The position numbers and the translations under genes are program-made. DNA of 64,000 nt from Rhodococcus sp. IEGM 1381 (lineage in GTDB: Bacteria > Actinomycetota > Actinomycetes > Mycobacteriales > Mycobacteriaceae), in contig NZ_JASHKQ010000018.1 in assembly GCF_030056795.1 (NCBI RefSeq), positions 1 through 64,000 on the forward strand, given 5' to 3'. Below the pieces are notes generated by a model. That model did no database searches. It was not told where the DNA came from and saw nothing but the letters and a program-made list of their open reading frames with translations. Of the stretch, positions 42,771 through 51,931 are shown in pieces. The first letter of the stretch is position 1, and each line of letters begins with the position of its first letter.

Positions 42771-42977
42771 TCAGACCGGCCAGACGAATTCTTTGAACAC
42801 CGCTCTGCAGGTGCGCCAGAAGCCCGTTTTCGCGTACGGACCGTCGTGGAACAGCGACGCACAGTTGTCCTCCAGAGCCCTGGTGACCAGGGGACTGAAG
42901 TCGGCGAATTCCCTGACCAGGAACTCTTTGAAGCCTGACGGCCACGCGTGCTGGGCTGGTTCGTGTTGTGCCTCCAC
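42771..42977 (-). CDS. Hypothetical small protein upstream of acyl-CoA oxidase (68 aa)
   Basis: A 68-residue ORF starting with GTG at 42977 and ending 43 nt before the oxidase start. GC-rich third positions support coding. It is aromatic-rich at the end (YAKTGFWRTC, FKEFVWPV), with no signal peptide or recognised domain. A perfect 16-bp palindrome lies just upstream at 42999-43014. I do not recognise it. Confidence 0.45.
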   Translation of the reverse strand: MEAQHEPAQHAWPSGFKEFLVREFADFSPLVTRALEDNCASLFHDGPYAKTGFWRTCRAVFKEFVWPV

Positions 42978-42998
42978 GACTGCGAGTGTAATGCAGCA

Positions 42999-43014
42999 GT
43001 AACATCGATGTTAC
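42999..43014. promoter_or_regulatory. Perfect 16-bp palindrome, TetR-type operator candidate
   Basis: GTAACATCGATGTTAC is its own complement. It lies 21 nt upstream of the small ORF that precedes the acyl-CoA oxidase, where a lipid-responsive repressor might bind. No matching regulator gene is in the window. Confidence 0.55.
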
Positions 43015-43023
43015 AAATCACAC

Positions 43024-44376
43024 CTACTTCAGTAGCGCGAATGCCTCCTGAGCAACGAGGAACGCGTAGCTGGACGGGATCAGATCGATCGCTCCGTCGG
43101 CCTGGAATTGTTCGGTGACGATCCAGTCCTGACCGGACGCATCGGTGGCCAGGAATGCGCCGGCGAGGTCACCGGGTGCATTGCCGCCCTTGAAGCCCGA
43201 GTACGGCCACAGTGCGGCGTCGAGCTGCACGCCCGGAGTGATCGCCAGAATCCGGCGGTTCTCCTCCGCTGCCGGACCCGAGGCGAGATAACCCATCGCC
43301 GCACAGACGTCCTGCGCATTGGCGAACCACTCGACGCCCTCGGCCGACGCCGGATTGTCGAGGAAGTTCTCGAAGTCGATCTCGAGTGGCCGCGCGTCCG
43401 CTCGGGCCAGCAGCTCGACCCGGCCGCTGGGGTCTGCACCCGACCACTCGGCCCGCATGTTCGGATCGCCGAATCCGATGACGAAGAACTGCCGGGTGTC
43501 CATCATCGGCGTCATGACCGACGGATCGTGATGTCCCATGACACCGAGCTGGCGTTCGACGCGGTCGCGCCCGAGTCGTTCCATCAACAGATCCGTTGCG
43601 GTGTTGTCGGACAACGAGATCATCTTCTCCGCGGCCTCGCGAACCGACACCGCGGTGCCGTCGGGCAGATTCTGCAACTCGCCCGACGGCGCGCTCTTGG
43701 TCGCGTCGCGAACGGTGAGCTGCTCGTTCCACCGAACCGTGCCTGCCTCGATCTCGTCGGTGAGCGCGCCGAGGACGTACAACTTGAACACCGAACCCAG
43801 CGGGAGCACTGCGTCCGCATTGGTGGAGTAGACGGCCTCGCAGTCACCACCGTTGAGACGAGACGCACTGTAGGAGTACTTCGGGGCCACCTTCGACAGC
43901 GCCGCATCGAGGTCGTCGAACGACGAGACCTCGGGGGTATCGGGCTTGGCCAGGAATCCGTCGAGCTTGCCGTCGGCACCGATCGAGGTAGAGATCGTGG
44001 CCGGGACGCCGGCGGTGGTGAAGCGCAGGACGCCGGTATCGGGGCCGGCCTCGAAACCTGTGGCCACGTTCGGTGCACCGGCGCGCAATTGTTCGAGTGG
44101 GGTGACGAGTCCGCCGAGCGGAGCGACCGCCTCTGCCAACTCGGGCCCGACGACGGCCTCCACCTCGGTGGGATCGGGTGCGTTCTCGCCGTTGATCCAC
44201 TGCAGAATCCGGTCGTTGAGCGCACCCAGCGCAGTGGAGGTGTCGACGGCGAAGGCCGGTGCCGTGGTGGTGCTCGTGGGCGACGGTGCCTCGGCTGCAC
44301 CCCCGCAGGCAGCGAGTGTCAGAGTTGCCACGAGGGCGGCACCTGCGAGTCTCGTCGTGGTGCGCGGCGTCATCAT
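43024..44376 (-). CDS. Beta-lactamase-like serine hydrolase lipoprotein
   Basis: A 450-residue lipoprotein (lipobox TLAAC, Cys24) with an N-terminal NTF2-like region followed by a class A beta-lactamase/PBP fold. SVFK holds Ser195 and Lys198, SDN is at 256-258, and the third motif reads KGG in GFKGGNAP rather than KTG. The serine, SDN and lysine are therefore intact, but the Omega-loop glutamate of true class A beta-lactamases is not obvious. It may hydrolyse beta-lactams or act on cell wall or other esters. It is divergent from bioA. Confidence 0.83.
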   Translation of the reverse strand: MMTPRTTTRLAGAALVATLTLAACGGAAEAPSPTSTTTAPAFAVDTSTALGALNDRILQWINGENAPDPTEVEAVVGPELAEAVAPLGGLVTPLEQLRAGAPNVATGFEAGPDTGVLRFTTAGVPATISTSIGADGKLDGFLAKPDTPEVSSFDDLDAALSKVAPKYSYSASRLNGGDCEAVYSTNADAVLPLGSVFKLYVLGALTDEIEAGTVRWNEQLTVRDATKSAPSGELQNLPDGTAVSVREAAEKMISLSDNTATDLLMERLGRDRVERQLGVMGHHDPSVMTPMMDTRQFFVIGFGDPNMRAEWSGADPSGRVELLARADARPLEIDFENFLDNPASAEGVEWFANAQDVCAAMGYLASGPAAEENRRILAITPGVQLDAALWPYSGFKGGNAPGDLAGAFLATDASGQDWIVTEQFQADGAIDLIPSSYAFLVAQEAFALLK

Positions 44377-44461
44377 GCTGCGATGCTAACGGATTCGGAC
44401 ATTTCGCCTTCGAGGGTGAGGGAGTCGGTTCCGCTGGGTTGCTGTGGCAGGGTGCTGTGGC

Positions 44462-45736
44462 GTGCTGACTTCCGAGGACGTCCGTCGAATCGACTCCGAC
44501 CACCTGTGGCACCCCTACAGCCGGTTTCCTGCGAGTGGGACACCGCTGGTGGTCGAGAGTGCATCCGGGGTGCGACTGAGCCTTGCCGACGGCAGGCAGC
44601 TGATCGACGGGATGAGTTCGTGGTGGGCGGCGGTGCACGGCTACCGCCACCCGGTGCTCGACGCCGCCGCGCACGATCAGCTGGGCCGGATGAGTCACGT
44701 GATGTTCGGCGGACTGACGCACGCTCCGGCGGCGAGGTTGGCCGAGCTGCTGGTCGAGATCACCCCCGCCGGGCTCGACAAGGTGTTCCTCGCCGATTCC
44801 GGATCGGTCTCGGTCGAGGTCGCGGTGAAGATGGCGTTGCAGTACTGGCGTGGCCGCGGCGAGCACGGTCGCACTCGGCTGTTGACCTGGCGCGGCGGGT
44901 ACCACGGAGACACGTTCGCTCCGATGAGCGTGTGCGATCCGGATGGTGGAATGCACACACTGTGGACCGAAGTGCTGGCGAAGCAGGTGTTCGCTCCGGC
45001 TCCGCCCGCGGAGTTCGACGCCGGGTACGTCGCCGAATTCGAGCGGGTACTGAGCGAACACGCGAGCGAACTGGCGGCGATCATCGTCGAACCGATAGTG
45101 CAGGGTGCCGGCGGTATGCGATTTCACGATGCGCAGTACCTGGTCGAGCTGCGTCGCCTGGCCGACGAGTACGGCGTGCTGCTGATCTTCGACGAGATCG
45201 CGACCGGCTTCGGCCGGACCGGGCAGTTGTTCGCCGCCGACCACGCGGGCGTCGCACCAGACATCATGTGCGTCGGCAAAGCATTGACCGGCGGCTATCT
45301 GACCCTGGCGGCGACGCTGTGCACCACCGAGGTGGCTACGACGGTCTCGGGCGGGGAGGCCGGAGGCCTGATGCACGGGCCGACGTTCATGGGTAATCCA
45401 CTGGCGTGCGCGATCGCGGTGGCCTCGGTGGAACTGCTGCTCTCGCGCGATTGGCGCGCCGAGGTCGCAGGTTTGGCATCGGGTTTGGCAGCGGGGTTGG
45501 CACCTGCTCGTTCGCTGCCGGGCGTCGCCGACGTCCGGGTGCTGGGCGGGATCGGGGTGATCGAGATGCACAGCCCGGTGGACATGGCACGGGCCACGGC
45601 AGCGGCCGTCGAAGCGGGAGTGTGGCTGCGGCCGTTCGGCCGTCTGGTGTATGCGATGCCGCCGTTCATCTGCACCGATGCGGAGGTGGCTGCCATCGCC
45701 GACGCCATGCTGGCGGTGGCCCGAAGCCATACTTGA
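44462..45736 (+). CDS. bioA: Adenosylmethionine-8-amino-7-oxononanoate aminotransferase
   Basis: A fold-type I aminotransferase of about 424 residues that converts KAPA to DAPA with [11 protein letters not shown] at the N-terminus, [16 protein letters not shown], the PLP lysine in GKALTGG and [13 protein letters not shown] are diagnostic. GTG 44462 is preferred; GTG 44444 would add six residues. The order bioA-bioF-bioD is as in M. tuberculosis, but bioB is not here. Its stop lies inside a BioQ-like palindrome. Confidence 0.94.
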   Translation: MLTSEDVRRIDSDHLWHPYSRFPASGTPLVVESASGVRLSLADGRQLIDGMSSWWAAVHGYRHPVLDAAAHDQLGRMSHVMFGGLTHAPAARLAELLVEITPAGLDKVFLADSGSVSVEVAVKMALQYWRGRGEHGRTRLLTWRGGYHGDTFAPMSVCDPDGGMHTLWTEVLAKQVFAPAPPAEFDAGYVAEFERVLSEHASELAAIIVEPIVQGAGGMRFHDAQYLVELRRLADEYGVLLIFDEIATGFGRTGQLFAADHAGVAPDIMCVGKALTGGYLTLAATLCTTEVATTVSGGEAGGLMHGPTFMGNPLACAIAVASVELLLSRDWRAEVAGLASGLAAGLAPARSLPGVADVRVLGGIGVIEMHSPVDMARATAAAVEAGVWLRPFGRLVYAMPPFICTDAEVAAIADAMLAVARSHT

Positions 45737-45753
45737 ACAGCGTTCAAGTATGG
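45727..45753. promoter_or_regulatory. BioQ-type operator overlapping the bioA end
   Basis: CCATACTTGAAC (45727-45738) and GTTCAAGTATGG (45742-45753) are perfect 12-nt complements with the 3-nt spacer AGC. The core TGAAC-N3-GTTCA is the BioQ (TetR-family biotin regulator) consensus known from Corynebacterium and Mycobacterium. It covers the bioA stop and ends 7 nt before the bioF ATG. Confidence 0.75.
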
Positions 45754-45760
45754 TGCTGCC

Positions 45761-46879
45761 ATGACCGCACTGGAGTGGCTCGACGCCGCCGCGCGCGACC
45801 GACGCGAGGCCGGACTCGAGCGCGTCGTCATTGCCCGCACAGCCGGGGACACGGTTCTGGATCTGGCGTCGAACGACTACCTCGGCCTGGCCCGACATCC
45901 GGCCGTCGTCGACGGGGCCTGCGCTGCCGTGCGCCGATGGGGCGGCGGATCCACCGGATCGCGGCTCGTCACCGGCACGACGACGGCACACGAGCGACTG
46001 GAGGAGGAACTAGCCGATTTTGTCGGGGCCCAGTCCGGGCTGGTGTTCTCCTCCGGCTACACCGCCAATCTCGGGATCGTGACGGCACTGGCGGGCCGAG
46101 ACGCGCTGGTTATCTCCGACGCCGCGTCGCACGCATCGCTTATCGACGCCTGCCGCCTGTCGCGGGCACGGGTGGCCATCGCTCGGCACTGCGATCCCGA
46201 GCACGTCGACGAGCTGTTGCGTGAGCGTCCCGAACAGCGGGCCCTCGTGGTCACCGACTCGGTGTTCAGCGCCGACGGCGATCTCGCGCCACTGGCCGAG
46301 CTGTACGCGGTGTGTCGGAGACGGAACGCGGTGCTCGTCGTCGACGAAGCGCACGGATTGGGCGTACGTGGGGACGGCGGCCGGGGAGCCGTCCACGACG
46401 CCGGACTGGCTGGTGCGCCCGATCTGGTGATCACCGCGACGTTGTCCAAGGCACTCGGGTCGCAGGGTGGCGTCGTACTCGGCCCGGCAGCGGTTCGCAC
46501 GCAGGTGCTGCACGGTGCGCGGACCTTCGTCTTCGACACCGGGCTCGCCCCGGCGTCGGTGGGCGCAGCATCGGCCGCGCTGACCGTCCTGCGTGGCGAA
46601 CCCGACCGGGTGCATTCGATCGGCGTGCGAGCAACGCAACTGGCCGCCGCATCGGGCGTCGAACCGACGAAATCGGCGGTGGTTCCGGTGGTCCTGGGCG
46701 ACGCGCAGCGTGCGGTACGCGCGGCGGAGGACTGCCTCGAGCTCGGCGTCCGCGTCGGATGCTTCCGGCCACCGTCGGTTCCGGCCGACGGGTCTCGACT
46801 CCGACTGACCGCGCGCGCCGATCTCACCGATTCCGATGTCGACCGTGCCGCGTCGGTCCTCGCGAAGGTTCTGTGGTGA
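45761..46879 (+). CDS. bioF: 8-amino-7-oxononanoate synthase
   Basis: A 372-residue alpha-oxoamine synthase joining alanine to pimeloyl thioester. SNDYLGLARHP near the N-terminus, DEAHGLGVRG and the PLP lysine in TLSKALGSQGG are intact. It starts 24 nt after the bioA stop, directly behind the BioQ-like palindrome, so an internal repressible promoter may drive bioF-bioD. The bioD start overlaps its stop. Confidence 0.94.
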   Translation: MTALEWLDAAARDRREAGLERVVIARTAGDTVLDLASNDYLGLARHPAVVDGACAAVRRWGGGSTGSRLVTGTTTAHERLEEELADFVGAQSGLVFSSGYTANLGIVTALAGRDALVISDAASHASLIDACRLSRARVAIARHCDPEHVDELLRERPEQRALVVTDSVFSADGDLAPLAELYAVCRRRNAVLVVDEAHGLGVRGDGGRGAVHDAGLAGAPDLVITATLSKALGSQGGVVLGPAAVRTQVLHGARTFVFDTGLAPASVGAASAALTVLRGEPDRVHSIGVRATQLAAASGVEPTKSAVVPVVLGDAQRAVRAAEDCLELGVRVGCFRPPSVPADGSRLRLTARADLTDSDVDRAASVLAKVLW

Positions 46880-47565
46880 CGGTTCTACTCGTGACGGGAA
46901 CGTCGACCGGCGTCGGCAAGACCGTGATCACCGCTGCACTCGCGGCTGCAGCACAGGCAGGTGGACGGTCCGTGGCGGTGTGCAAACCGGCGCAGACCGG
47001 AATCGGTGACGATTGCACGGACGAGTCGGATATCGATGTGGTGGAACGTCTTTCGGGGGTTCGCGGAATCGAGCTGGCGCGGTACCCCGAGCCGCTTGCG
47101 CCCGATGTCGCGGCCCGCCGATCGGGTCGGCCGATGCTCGAACTCGACGCCGTCGTCGACGCGGTTCTCGTACTCGACGAGACCCACGACCTCGTTCTGG
47201 TCGAGGGCGCGGGCGGAGTAGCGGTGCGCCTGGGTGCCGGAGGGTTCACCGCGCTCGATATCGCCGGTGCCGTCGGCTCATCGGTTCTGGTCGTGGCAGG
47301 GGCAGAGCTGGGGACGCTCAATCACAGCGCGCTGACCGTCGCAGCTGTGCGTGCAGCGGGCGTGACGTGTTCCGGCCTGGTCATCGGGTCGTGGCCGACC
47401 GAACCGAGTCTGGCGGCGCGGGTCAACCTGGAGGAGTTGCCGCTCGCGACGGGCGTCGAGCTGATCGCGTGCGTGCCCGGCGGTGCAGGCGCGTTGGACG
47501 AGAATGAATTCCTTGCGCTCGCCCGCACGACGCTCGGCGAGTTTACTGATTCGTTACTCGGGTAA
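46876..47565 (+). CDS. bioD: ATP-dependent dethiobiotin synthetase
   Basis: A 229-residue P-loop enzyme closing the ureido ring of biotin. GTSTGVGKT begins near residue 8, CKPAQTG and VEGAGGVAVRL are conserved. The GTG at 46876 (or the adjacent one at 46873) overlaps the bioF stop, and the long open frame upstream is bioF antiphase sequence. It is the last gene of the biotin unit. Confidence 0.94.
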   Translation: MTVLLVTGTSTGVGKTVITAALAAAAQAGGRSVAVCKPAQTGIGDDCTDESDIDVVERLSGVRGIELARYPEPLAPDVAARRSGRPMLELDAVVDAVLVLDETHDLVLVEGAGGVAVRLGAGGFTALDIAGAVGSSVLVVAGAELGTLNHSALTVAAVRAAGVTCSGLVIGSWPTEPSLAARVNLEELPLATGVELIACVPGGAGALDENEFLALARTTLGEFTDSLLG

Positions 47566-47619
47566 CCGACAGGGAACGTCTGCCGCTTCGGCATTCGAAA
47601 CAGATCGGGAGTTCCAATT

Positions 47620-48204
47620 ATGAGTACCGCAGTGTGGATCATCGTTGCAGTAGTCGTCGTAGTGTTGGTCGTTGCCGTCGCCCTGGTCGTGGCGCGCAAA
47701 GGCAAGGAGCGAAAGAGGCTGGAAGCGAACGATATTCGCGAGAAGGCAGCCGATCAAGCGGCCATCGTCGAGGAGCGTGAGCTGCTGGCTCGCGAAAGTG
47801 AGGCCAAAGCGCGTCGGGCGCAGGCCGAGGCCGACGTCAAAGCCGCCGAGGCGGAGAAACTTGCGCAGCAGGCGCAGTCTCATCAGGGTGTCGCCGCGTC
47901 GTCCCGCGACGAGGTCGACTCGGAGTTCGAGCGCGCGAATCGGATCGACCCGGACGTGAAGAACGACCGGAACATGACACACGACCGCAACGTGCGAGAT
48001 GACCGGAATGTCGCAGGCGACCGTGACGTCGTGGGCGACCGCAATGCGACGGGCGATCGGAACGTCGTGAGCCGCAATGCAACAGATGACCGGGACATCG
48101 CCGGCGACCGCAGTGTGGCGAACGACCGCAACGTCGCAGGCCACCGGAACGTCCTAGGCGATCCGGACGTGCCCCCGACAGCACCCCGGCACCAGCAGAA
48201 CTAG
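47620..48204 (+). CDS. Membrane-anchored hexapeptide-repeat protein
   Basis: A 194-residue protein. Residues 5-25 form one membrane helix, residues 28-90 form an Ala/Glu/Lys/Arg-rich coiled coil (ERKRLEANDIREKA), and residues 113-183 are 12 degenerate hexapeptides of the form V-x-G/D-D-R-N. The repeat region is strongly charged and should not form a globular fold. The topology suggests the coiled coil and repeats face the cytoplasm. I do not recognise the family. Its TAG overlaps the stop of the convergent gene. Confidence 0.6.
   Translation: MSTAVWIIVAVVVVVLVVAVALVVARKGKERKRLEANDIREKAADQAAIVEERELLARESEAKARRAQAEADVKAAEAEKLAQQAQSHQGVAASSRDEVDSEFERANRIDPDVKNDRNMTHDRNVRDDRNVAGDRDVVGDRNATGDRNVVSRNATDDRDIAGDRSVANDRNVAGHRNVLGDPDVPPTAPRHQQN
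47956..48168 (+). repeat. 18-bp in-frame tandem repeat (hexapeptide minisatellite)
   Basis: Twelve units averaging 18 bp encode VKNDRN, MTHDRN, VRDDRN, VAGDRD, VVGDRN, ATGDRN, VVSRN (one codon short), ATDDRD, IAGDRS, VANDRN, VAGHRN and VLGDPD. The nucleotide units have diverged while Asp-Arg-Asn is kept. Confidence 0.85.
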
Positions 48205-48734
48205 TTCGTCGACGTCTGAGGTAGTTCGAGTTCGACGACCTCGTGTTCGCCGAGGTTCGGCCGCTCGTTGGTGATCTTGGCCTTGGCGTAGGCCATCAGA
48301 TTCGAGACCTTCGATCCGGGGGTCGACCAGTACTCCGCACCTTCGGCGGCCACGTGTATCAGTGCCACCTCCCGGGAATCGGGGTTCTTCTCGAACCACG
48401 TGGCCGCCCGGGTGTTCCACAGTTCCTCGGCCTTCGTCCGGTTCTCGACGACGGCCGCGGTGCCGGACAGGGACACCCAGCCTTCGCCGGACTGAAACGA
48501 GACGTTGACCGTTGGATTCGCCGCGATGTCGGCCACCTTGCGGGAGTCGCGTGCGGCGAAGAACCACAGGTCGCCGTCGAACTCGGCTTCCTGCAGCGCC
48601 ATCGGGCGCGAGATGAGGTGGCCGTCTCGGCCGACTGTGGTGAACATGCAGAGTCCGGCTTCGGACATCAATTCAGCGACCTTGGTGACGCCGTCCGCGG
48701 AGTTGTCGGTGTTCGTTCTATCGGTGTTCGTCAT
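48201..48734 (-). CDS. Pyridoxamine 5'-phosphate oxidase family (general stress) protein
   Basis: A 177-residue FMN-binding split-barrel protein, similar to general stress protein 26 relatives. CMFTTVGRDGHLISRPM and GDLWFFAARDSRKVADI mark the flavin pocket. The function is likely reduction or binding of flavin or another cofactor; PNPOx activity is not implied. ATG 48734 is used; TTG 48743 is upstream. It converges with the hexapeptide gene, and the stop codons overlap in ACTAGT. Confidence 0.82.
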   Translation of the reverse strand: MTNTDRTNTDNSADGVTKVAELMSEAGLCMFTTVGRDGHLISRPMALQEAEFDGDLWFFAARDSRKVADIAANPTVNVSFQSGEGWVSLSGTAAVVENRTKAEELWNTRAATWFEKNPDSREVALIHVAAEGAEYWSTPGSKVSNLMAYAKAKITNERPNLGEHEVVELELPQTSTN

Positions 48735-48810
48735 CGAAACCAACTACCCGGTGTGCAGCTCACTCAACCGTTAAGGTGATAAAACGGACACGGGTACCGG
48801 GAGGCTGCGC

Positions 48811-49245
48811 ATGGGGAAGAATCTCGACAAGAACAATCGGCTCGACCTGCGCGTGAGCAACGACGAACGTGAGGTCGTCGTGAACACACTCGGCCTGGCC
48901 ATGAGCGAGGGCCGCTTGACGTTGGTCGAGTACGAACAACGCCTCGACACGGTATGGGCGTCGACCACTCGCGGTGACTTGGCCGAGGTCGTTCGCGACT
49001 TGCCGGCCGCAGAGAAATCGACAGCGGTCGATGTCGCTCACACGAGGAGCGAGTGGCGCGAGTATCTGGACGAGTGGCGCTGGTGGTTCGGCGGTGCCGT
49101 CGTCATGAACGGAATCTGGGCCGTTCAGTGGATCTCCGACGGCGAGCCGACCTCTTACTGGCCTCTGTGGCCCCTCGGCATCTGGGGCATCATCCTGATC
49201 GCGATGGTGTTCATGCCCGATGACAAGAAAACCGACAAGGACTGA
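48811..49245 (+). CDS. DUF1707 domain protein with two membrane helices
   Basis: A 144-residue protein. DUF1707 (LRVSNDEREVVVNTLGLAMSEGRLTLVEYEQRLD) occupies about residues 12-64, and a 2TM domain (WWFGGAVVMNGIWAVQW, LWPLGIWGIILIAMVF) ends it. GGGAGG precedes the ATG. DUF1707 is a short N-terminal domain common in actinobacterial membrane proteins of unknown function. Confidence 0.85.
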   Translation: MGKNLDKNNRLDLRVSNDEREVVVNTLGLAMSEGRLTLVEYEQRLDTVWASTTRGDLAEVVRDLPAAEKSTAVDVAHTRSEWREYLDEWRWWFGGAVVMNGIWAVQWISDGEPTSYWPLWPLGIWGIILIAMVFMPDDKKTDKD

Positions 49246-49314
49246 GGCTGTCGGGCGAGCGCATTATTACGCCCTGTAGTTGGTGATTTCGCCGAACCTG
49301 GGACACTGGAAGTC

Positions 49315-50634
49315 GTGACTGTTTCTCTCGGCGACGACGCCCCCGTATCGGCCCAACTTTTCGCTCGCGCGAGCACGGTGATTCCCGGTGGCGTCAACTC
49401 GCCGGTGCGGGCCTTCGCATCTGTCGGCGGGACCCCACGGTTCATCACGCAGGCCAGCGGATACACGATGATCGACGCCGACGGGAAGTCCTACGTCGAC
49501 CTCATCTCGTCCTGGGGCCCGATGATCCACGGGCACGCTCACCCGGCCATCGTCGAAGCCGTCCAGAAGGCCGCGGCAACCGGCCTGTCGTTCGGCGCAC
49601 CCACCGAGCGTGAAATCGAACTCGCCGAAGAAATTGTCCGTCGAGTCGGCCCCGTCGACCAGGTTCGCCTTGTGAATTCGGGCACAGAGGCCACCATGAG
49701 CGCGGTGCGTCTGGCTCGCGGATTCACCGGCCGCACCAAGATCCTGAAGTTCTCCGGCTGCTACCACGGCCACGTCGATGCGCTGCTCGCCGACGCAGGT
49801 TCAGGTCTGGCCACCTTCGGACTCCCGACATCTCCGGGAGTCACCGGTGCTCAGGCGTCGGACACCATCGTCGTTCCCTACAACGACCTCGCCGCTGTTT
49901 CCGCCGCGTTCGAGGCCAACTCCGGCCAGATCGCCTGCATCATCACCGAGGCCGCCGCAGGCAACATGGGCGCGATCGCCCCGGTCACCGGCTTCAACGA
50001 GGGACTGCGCCGTCTTGCGACCGAGCACGGCGCGCTGCTGATCATGGATGAGGTGATGACCGGGTTCCGCGTCAGCGCCGCCGGTTGGTACGGCATCGAC
50101 GGTGTCGCAGGCGACCTGTACACCTTCGGCAAGGTCATGTCCGGTGGACTGCCCGCTGCCGCATTCGGTGGCCGAGCAGACATCATGGCCTACCTCGCGC
50201 CGGCCGGGCCGGTGTACCAGGCGGGCACGCTCAGCGGTAACCCCGTGGCCGTCGCAGCCGGTCTGATGAGCCTGCAACTGGCCGACGCAGCCGTCTACGA
50301 GAAGTTGCAGGCAAACTCGCAACGGCTCGGAACGTTGCTCGGCGATGCCCTCACCGCCGAAGGCGTCACCCATCAGGTGCAGTTCGCGGGCAGTATGGTG
50401 AGTGTGTTCTTCGCCGATGGACCCGTCACCGATTACGCGCAGGCCAAAGCCGCGCAGACATGGCGATACCCGGCGTTCTTCCACGCTTTCCTCTCGCGCG
50501 GTGTCTATCCGCCGCCGAGCGCATTCGAGGCCTGGTTCGTCTCCGCAGCCCTCGACGACGACGCGTTCTCGATCATCGCCGACGCGGCCCCGGCCGCCGC
50601 GAAGGCCGCCGCAGCTGCTGCAGCACCACTGTGA
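49315..50634 (+). CDS. hemL: Glutamate-1-semialdehyde 2,1-aminomutase
   Basis: A 439-residue PLP-dependent enzyme making 5-aminolevulinate for haem. [26 protein letters not shown] and the PLP lysine in [16 protein letters not shown] are diagnostic. GTG 49315 gives the family N-terminus. It is separated from rex-hemACDB by 13 kb but begins the haem/cytochrome c block, as Rv0524 does. Confidence 0.96.
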   Translation: MTVSLGDDAPVSAQLFARASTVIPGGVNSPVRAFASVGGTPRFITQASGYTMIDADGKSYVDLISSWGPMIHGHAHPAIVEAVQKAAATGLSFGAPTEREIELAEEIVRRVGPVDQVRLVNSGTEATMSAVRLARGFTGRTKILKFSGCYHGHVDALLADAGSGLATFGLPTSPGVTGAQASDTIVVPYNDLAAVSAAFEANSGQIACIITEAAAGNMGAIAPVTGFNEGLRRLATEHGALLIMDEVMTGFRVSAAGWYGIDGVAGDLYTFGKVMSGGLPAAAFGGRADIMAYLAPAGPVYQAGTLSGNPVAVAAGLMSLQLADAAVYEKLQANSQRLGTLLGDALTAEGVTHQVQFAGSMVSVFFADGPVTDYAQAKAAQTWRYPAFFHAFLSRGVYPPPSAFEAWFVSAALDDDAFSIIADAAPAAAKAAAAAAAPL

Positions 50635-50685
50635 TGTCTACACAGAAGTGATCACCATCCGACTAACGAGAAACAGGACCCCGAC

Positions 50686-51348
50686 GTGACCGAGGCCCCC
50701 GCAACACATCCGCACTCGACGACGCGCACGATCGTGCACGTCCTCCGGCACGGCGAGGTGCACAACCCCAAGGGCATCCTCTACGGACGGCTGCCGGGCT
50801 TCAAGCTGTCGGTGACAGGCCAGTCGCAGGCCAAGTCGGTGGCGGATGCGCTCGCCGGTCACGACATCACTCACGTCGTCGCATCTCCGCTCCTGCGTGC
50901 TCAGGAGACCGCGGCTCCCATCGCAGCCGCGCACGGACTGACGATCGTCGAAGACGAGAACCTGATCGAAGCGGGAAACGAGTTCGAGGGACTGCGCGTG
51001 GCAGTGGGCGACGGCGCACTGCGGCGGCCACGACACTGGTGGAAATTGCGCGATCCGTTCACCCCGTCCTGGGGCGAGCCGTACCTGCAGATTGCGCACC
51101 GCATGCTCGCCGCCGTCAACGCTGCCCGCGTCGCGGCCGTCGGACACGAGGCCGTCTGCGTCAGCCACCAACTCCCGGTGTGGACGCTTCGCCGCTTCCT
51201 GCAGGGCGACCGGCTCTGGCACGACCCGCGCAATCGCCAGTGCGGACTCGCGTCGCTGACGTCGCTGGTCTACGAGGGCGATCAGCTCGTCGACCTCGTC
51301 TACTCCGAGCCAGCGGGAGCGTCCGACCCGAGGATCTCCGGTGCGTAG
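50686..51348 (+). CDS. Histidine phosphatase family protein (Rv0525-like)
   Basis: A 220-residue phosphoglycerate-mutase-like protein. The catalytic motif HVLRHGEVHNP holds the nucleophilic His, and VSHQLPVWTLRRF carries the second histidine region. The substrate is unknown. It lies between hemL and the TlpA gene in the order of Rv0524-Rv0526, and the TlpA gene overlaps it by 8 nt, so it belongs to the cytochrome c operon. Confidence 0.85.
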   Translation: MTEAPATHPHSTTRTIVHVLRHGEVHNPKGILYGRLPGFKLSVTGQSQAKSVADALAGHDITHVVASPLLRAQETAAPIAAAHGLTIVEDENLIEAGNEFEGLRVAVGDGALRRPRHWWKLRDPFTPSWGEPYLQIAHRMLAAVNAARVAAVGHEAVCVSHQLPVWTLRRFLQGDRLWHDPRNRQCGLASLTSLVYEGDQLVDLVYSEPAGASDPRISGA

Positions 51349-51931
51349 GTTTCTGCTCGCCGTTGCCGCTGTGGCCCTCGTTGCCGGTTGTTCGACCGGC
51401 ACCGACGCGGTTGCTCAGGGCGGTACCTTCCAGTTCGTCTCGCCGGGCGGCAAGACCGACATCTTCTACGATCCGCCGTCCGACCGCGGTGCCCTCGGCG
51501 AACTGTCCGGGCCCGACCTGATGACCGAGGGCAGGACGACCTCGCTGTCGGATTACGACGGTGACGTCGTCGTACTCAACGTCTGGGGGCAGTGGTGCGG
51601 TCCGTGCCGCGGTGAAGCCGACGATCTCGAGAAGGTCTACGAGGCCACCAAGTCCTCTGGCGTCGAATTTCTCGGGATCAACGTGCGCGACGAATCACAA
51701 ACCGCCGCACAGGACTTCGTCGTCAGCAACAACGTCACCTACTCCTCGATCTACGACCCGCCGATGCGCACCCTGACCGCGCTCGGCGGCGTTCCCACCT
51801 CCGTCATTCCGACGACCATCGTGCTCGACCGACAGCACCGCGTCGCCGCAGTATTCCTGCGTGAACTGCTCGCCGAGGATCTGCAGCCCGTCGTCGAACG
51901 GATAGCAGCCGAGGAGCCAGTGCAGCCGTGA
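51341..51931 (+). CDS. TlpA/ResA-type thiol-disulfide lipoprotein
   Basis: A 196-residue exported thioredoxin-fold lipoprotein (lipobox ALVAGC). The redox motif NVWGQWCGPCRGE and the cis-proline region VIPTTIV are intact. It is expected to keep apocytochrome c haem-binding cysteines reduced, using electrons from CcdA encoded next (4-nt overlap). It matches Rv0526. Confidence 0.92.
   Translation: MRRFLLAVAAVALVAGCSTGTDAVAQGGTFQFVSPGGKTDIFYDPPSDRGALGELSGPDLMTEGRTTSLSDYDGDVVVLNVWGQWCGPCRGEADDLEKVYEATKSSGVEFLGINVRDESQTAAQDFVVSNNVTYSSIYDPPMRTLTALGGVPTSVIPTTIVLDRQHRVAAVFLRELLAEDLQPVVERIAAEEPVQP

Noticed and set aside
43108..45396. 762-codon plus-strand frame across the beta-lactamase-like gene and bioA
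   Set aside because: It spans two genes of opposite orientation and shows no domain; both overlapped genes have catalytic motifs.
47956..48168. CRISPR-like array
   Set aside because: The 18-bp units are contiguous, in frame and translated; there are no spacers.
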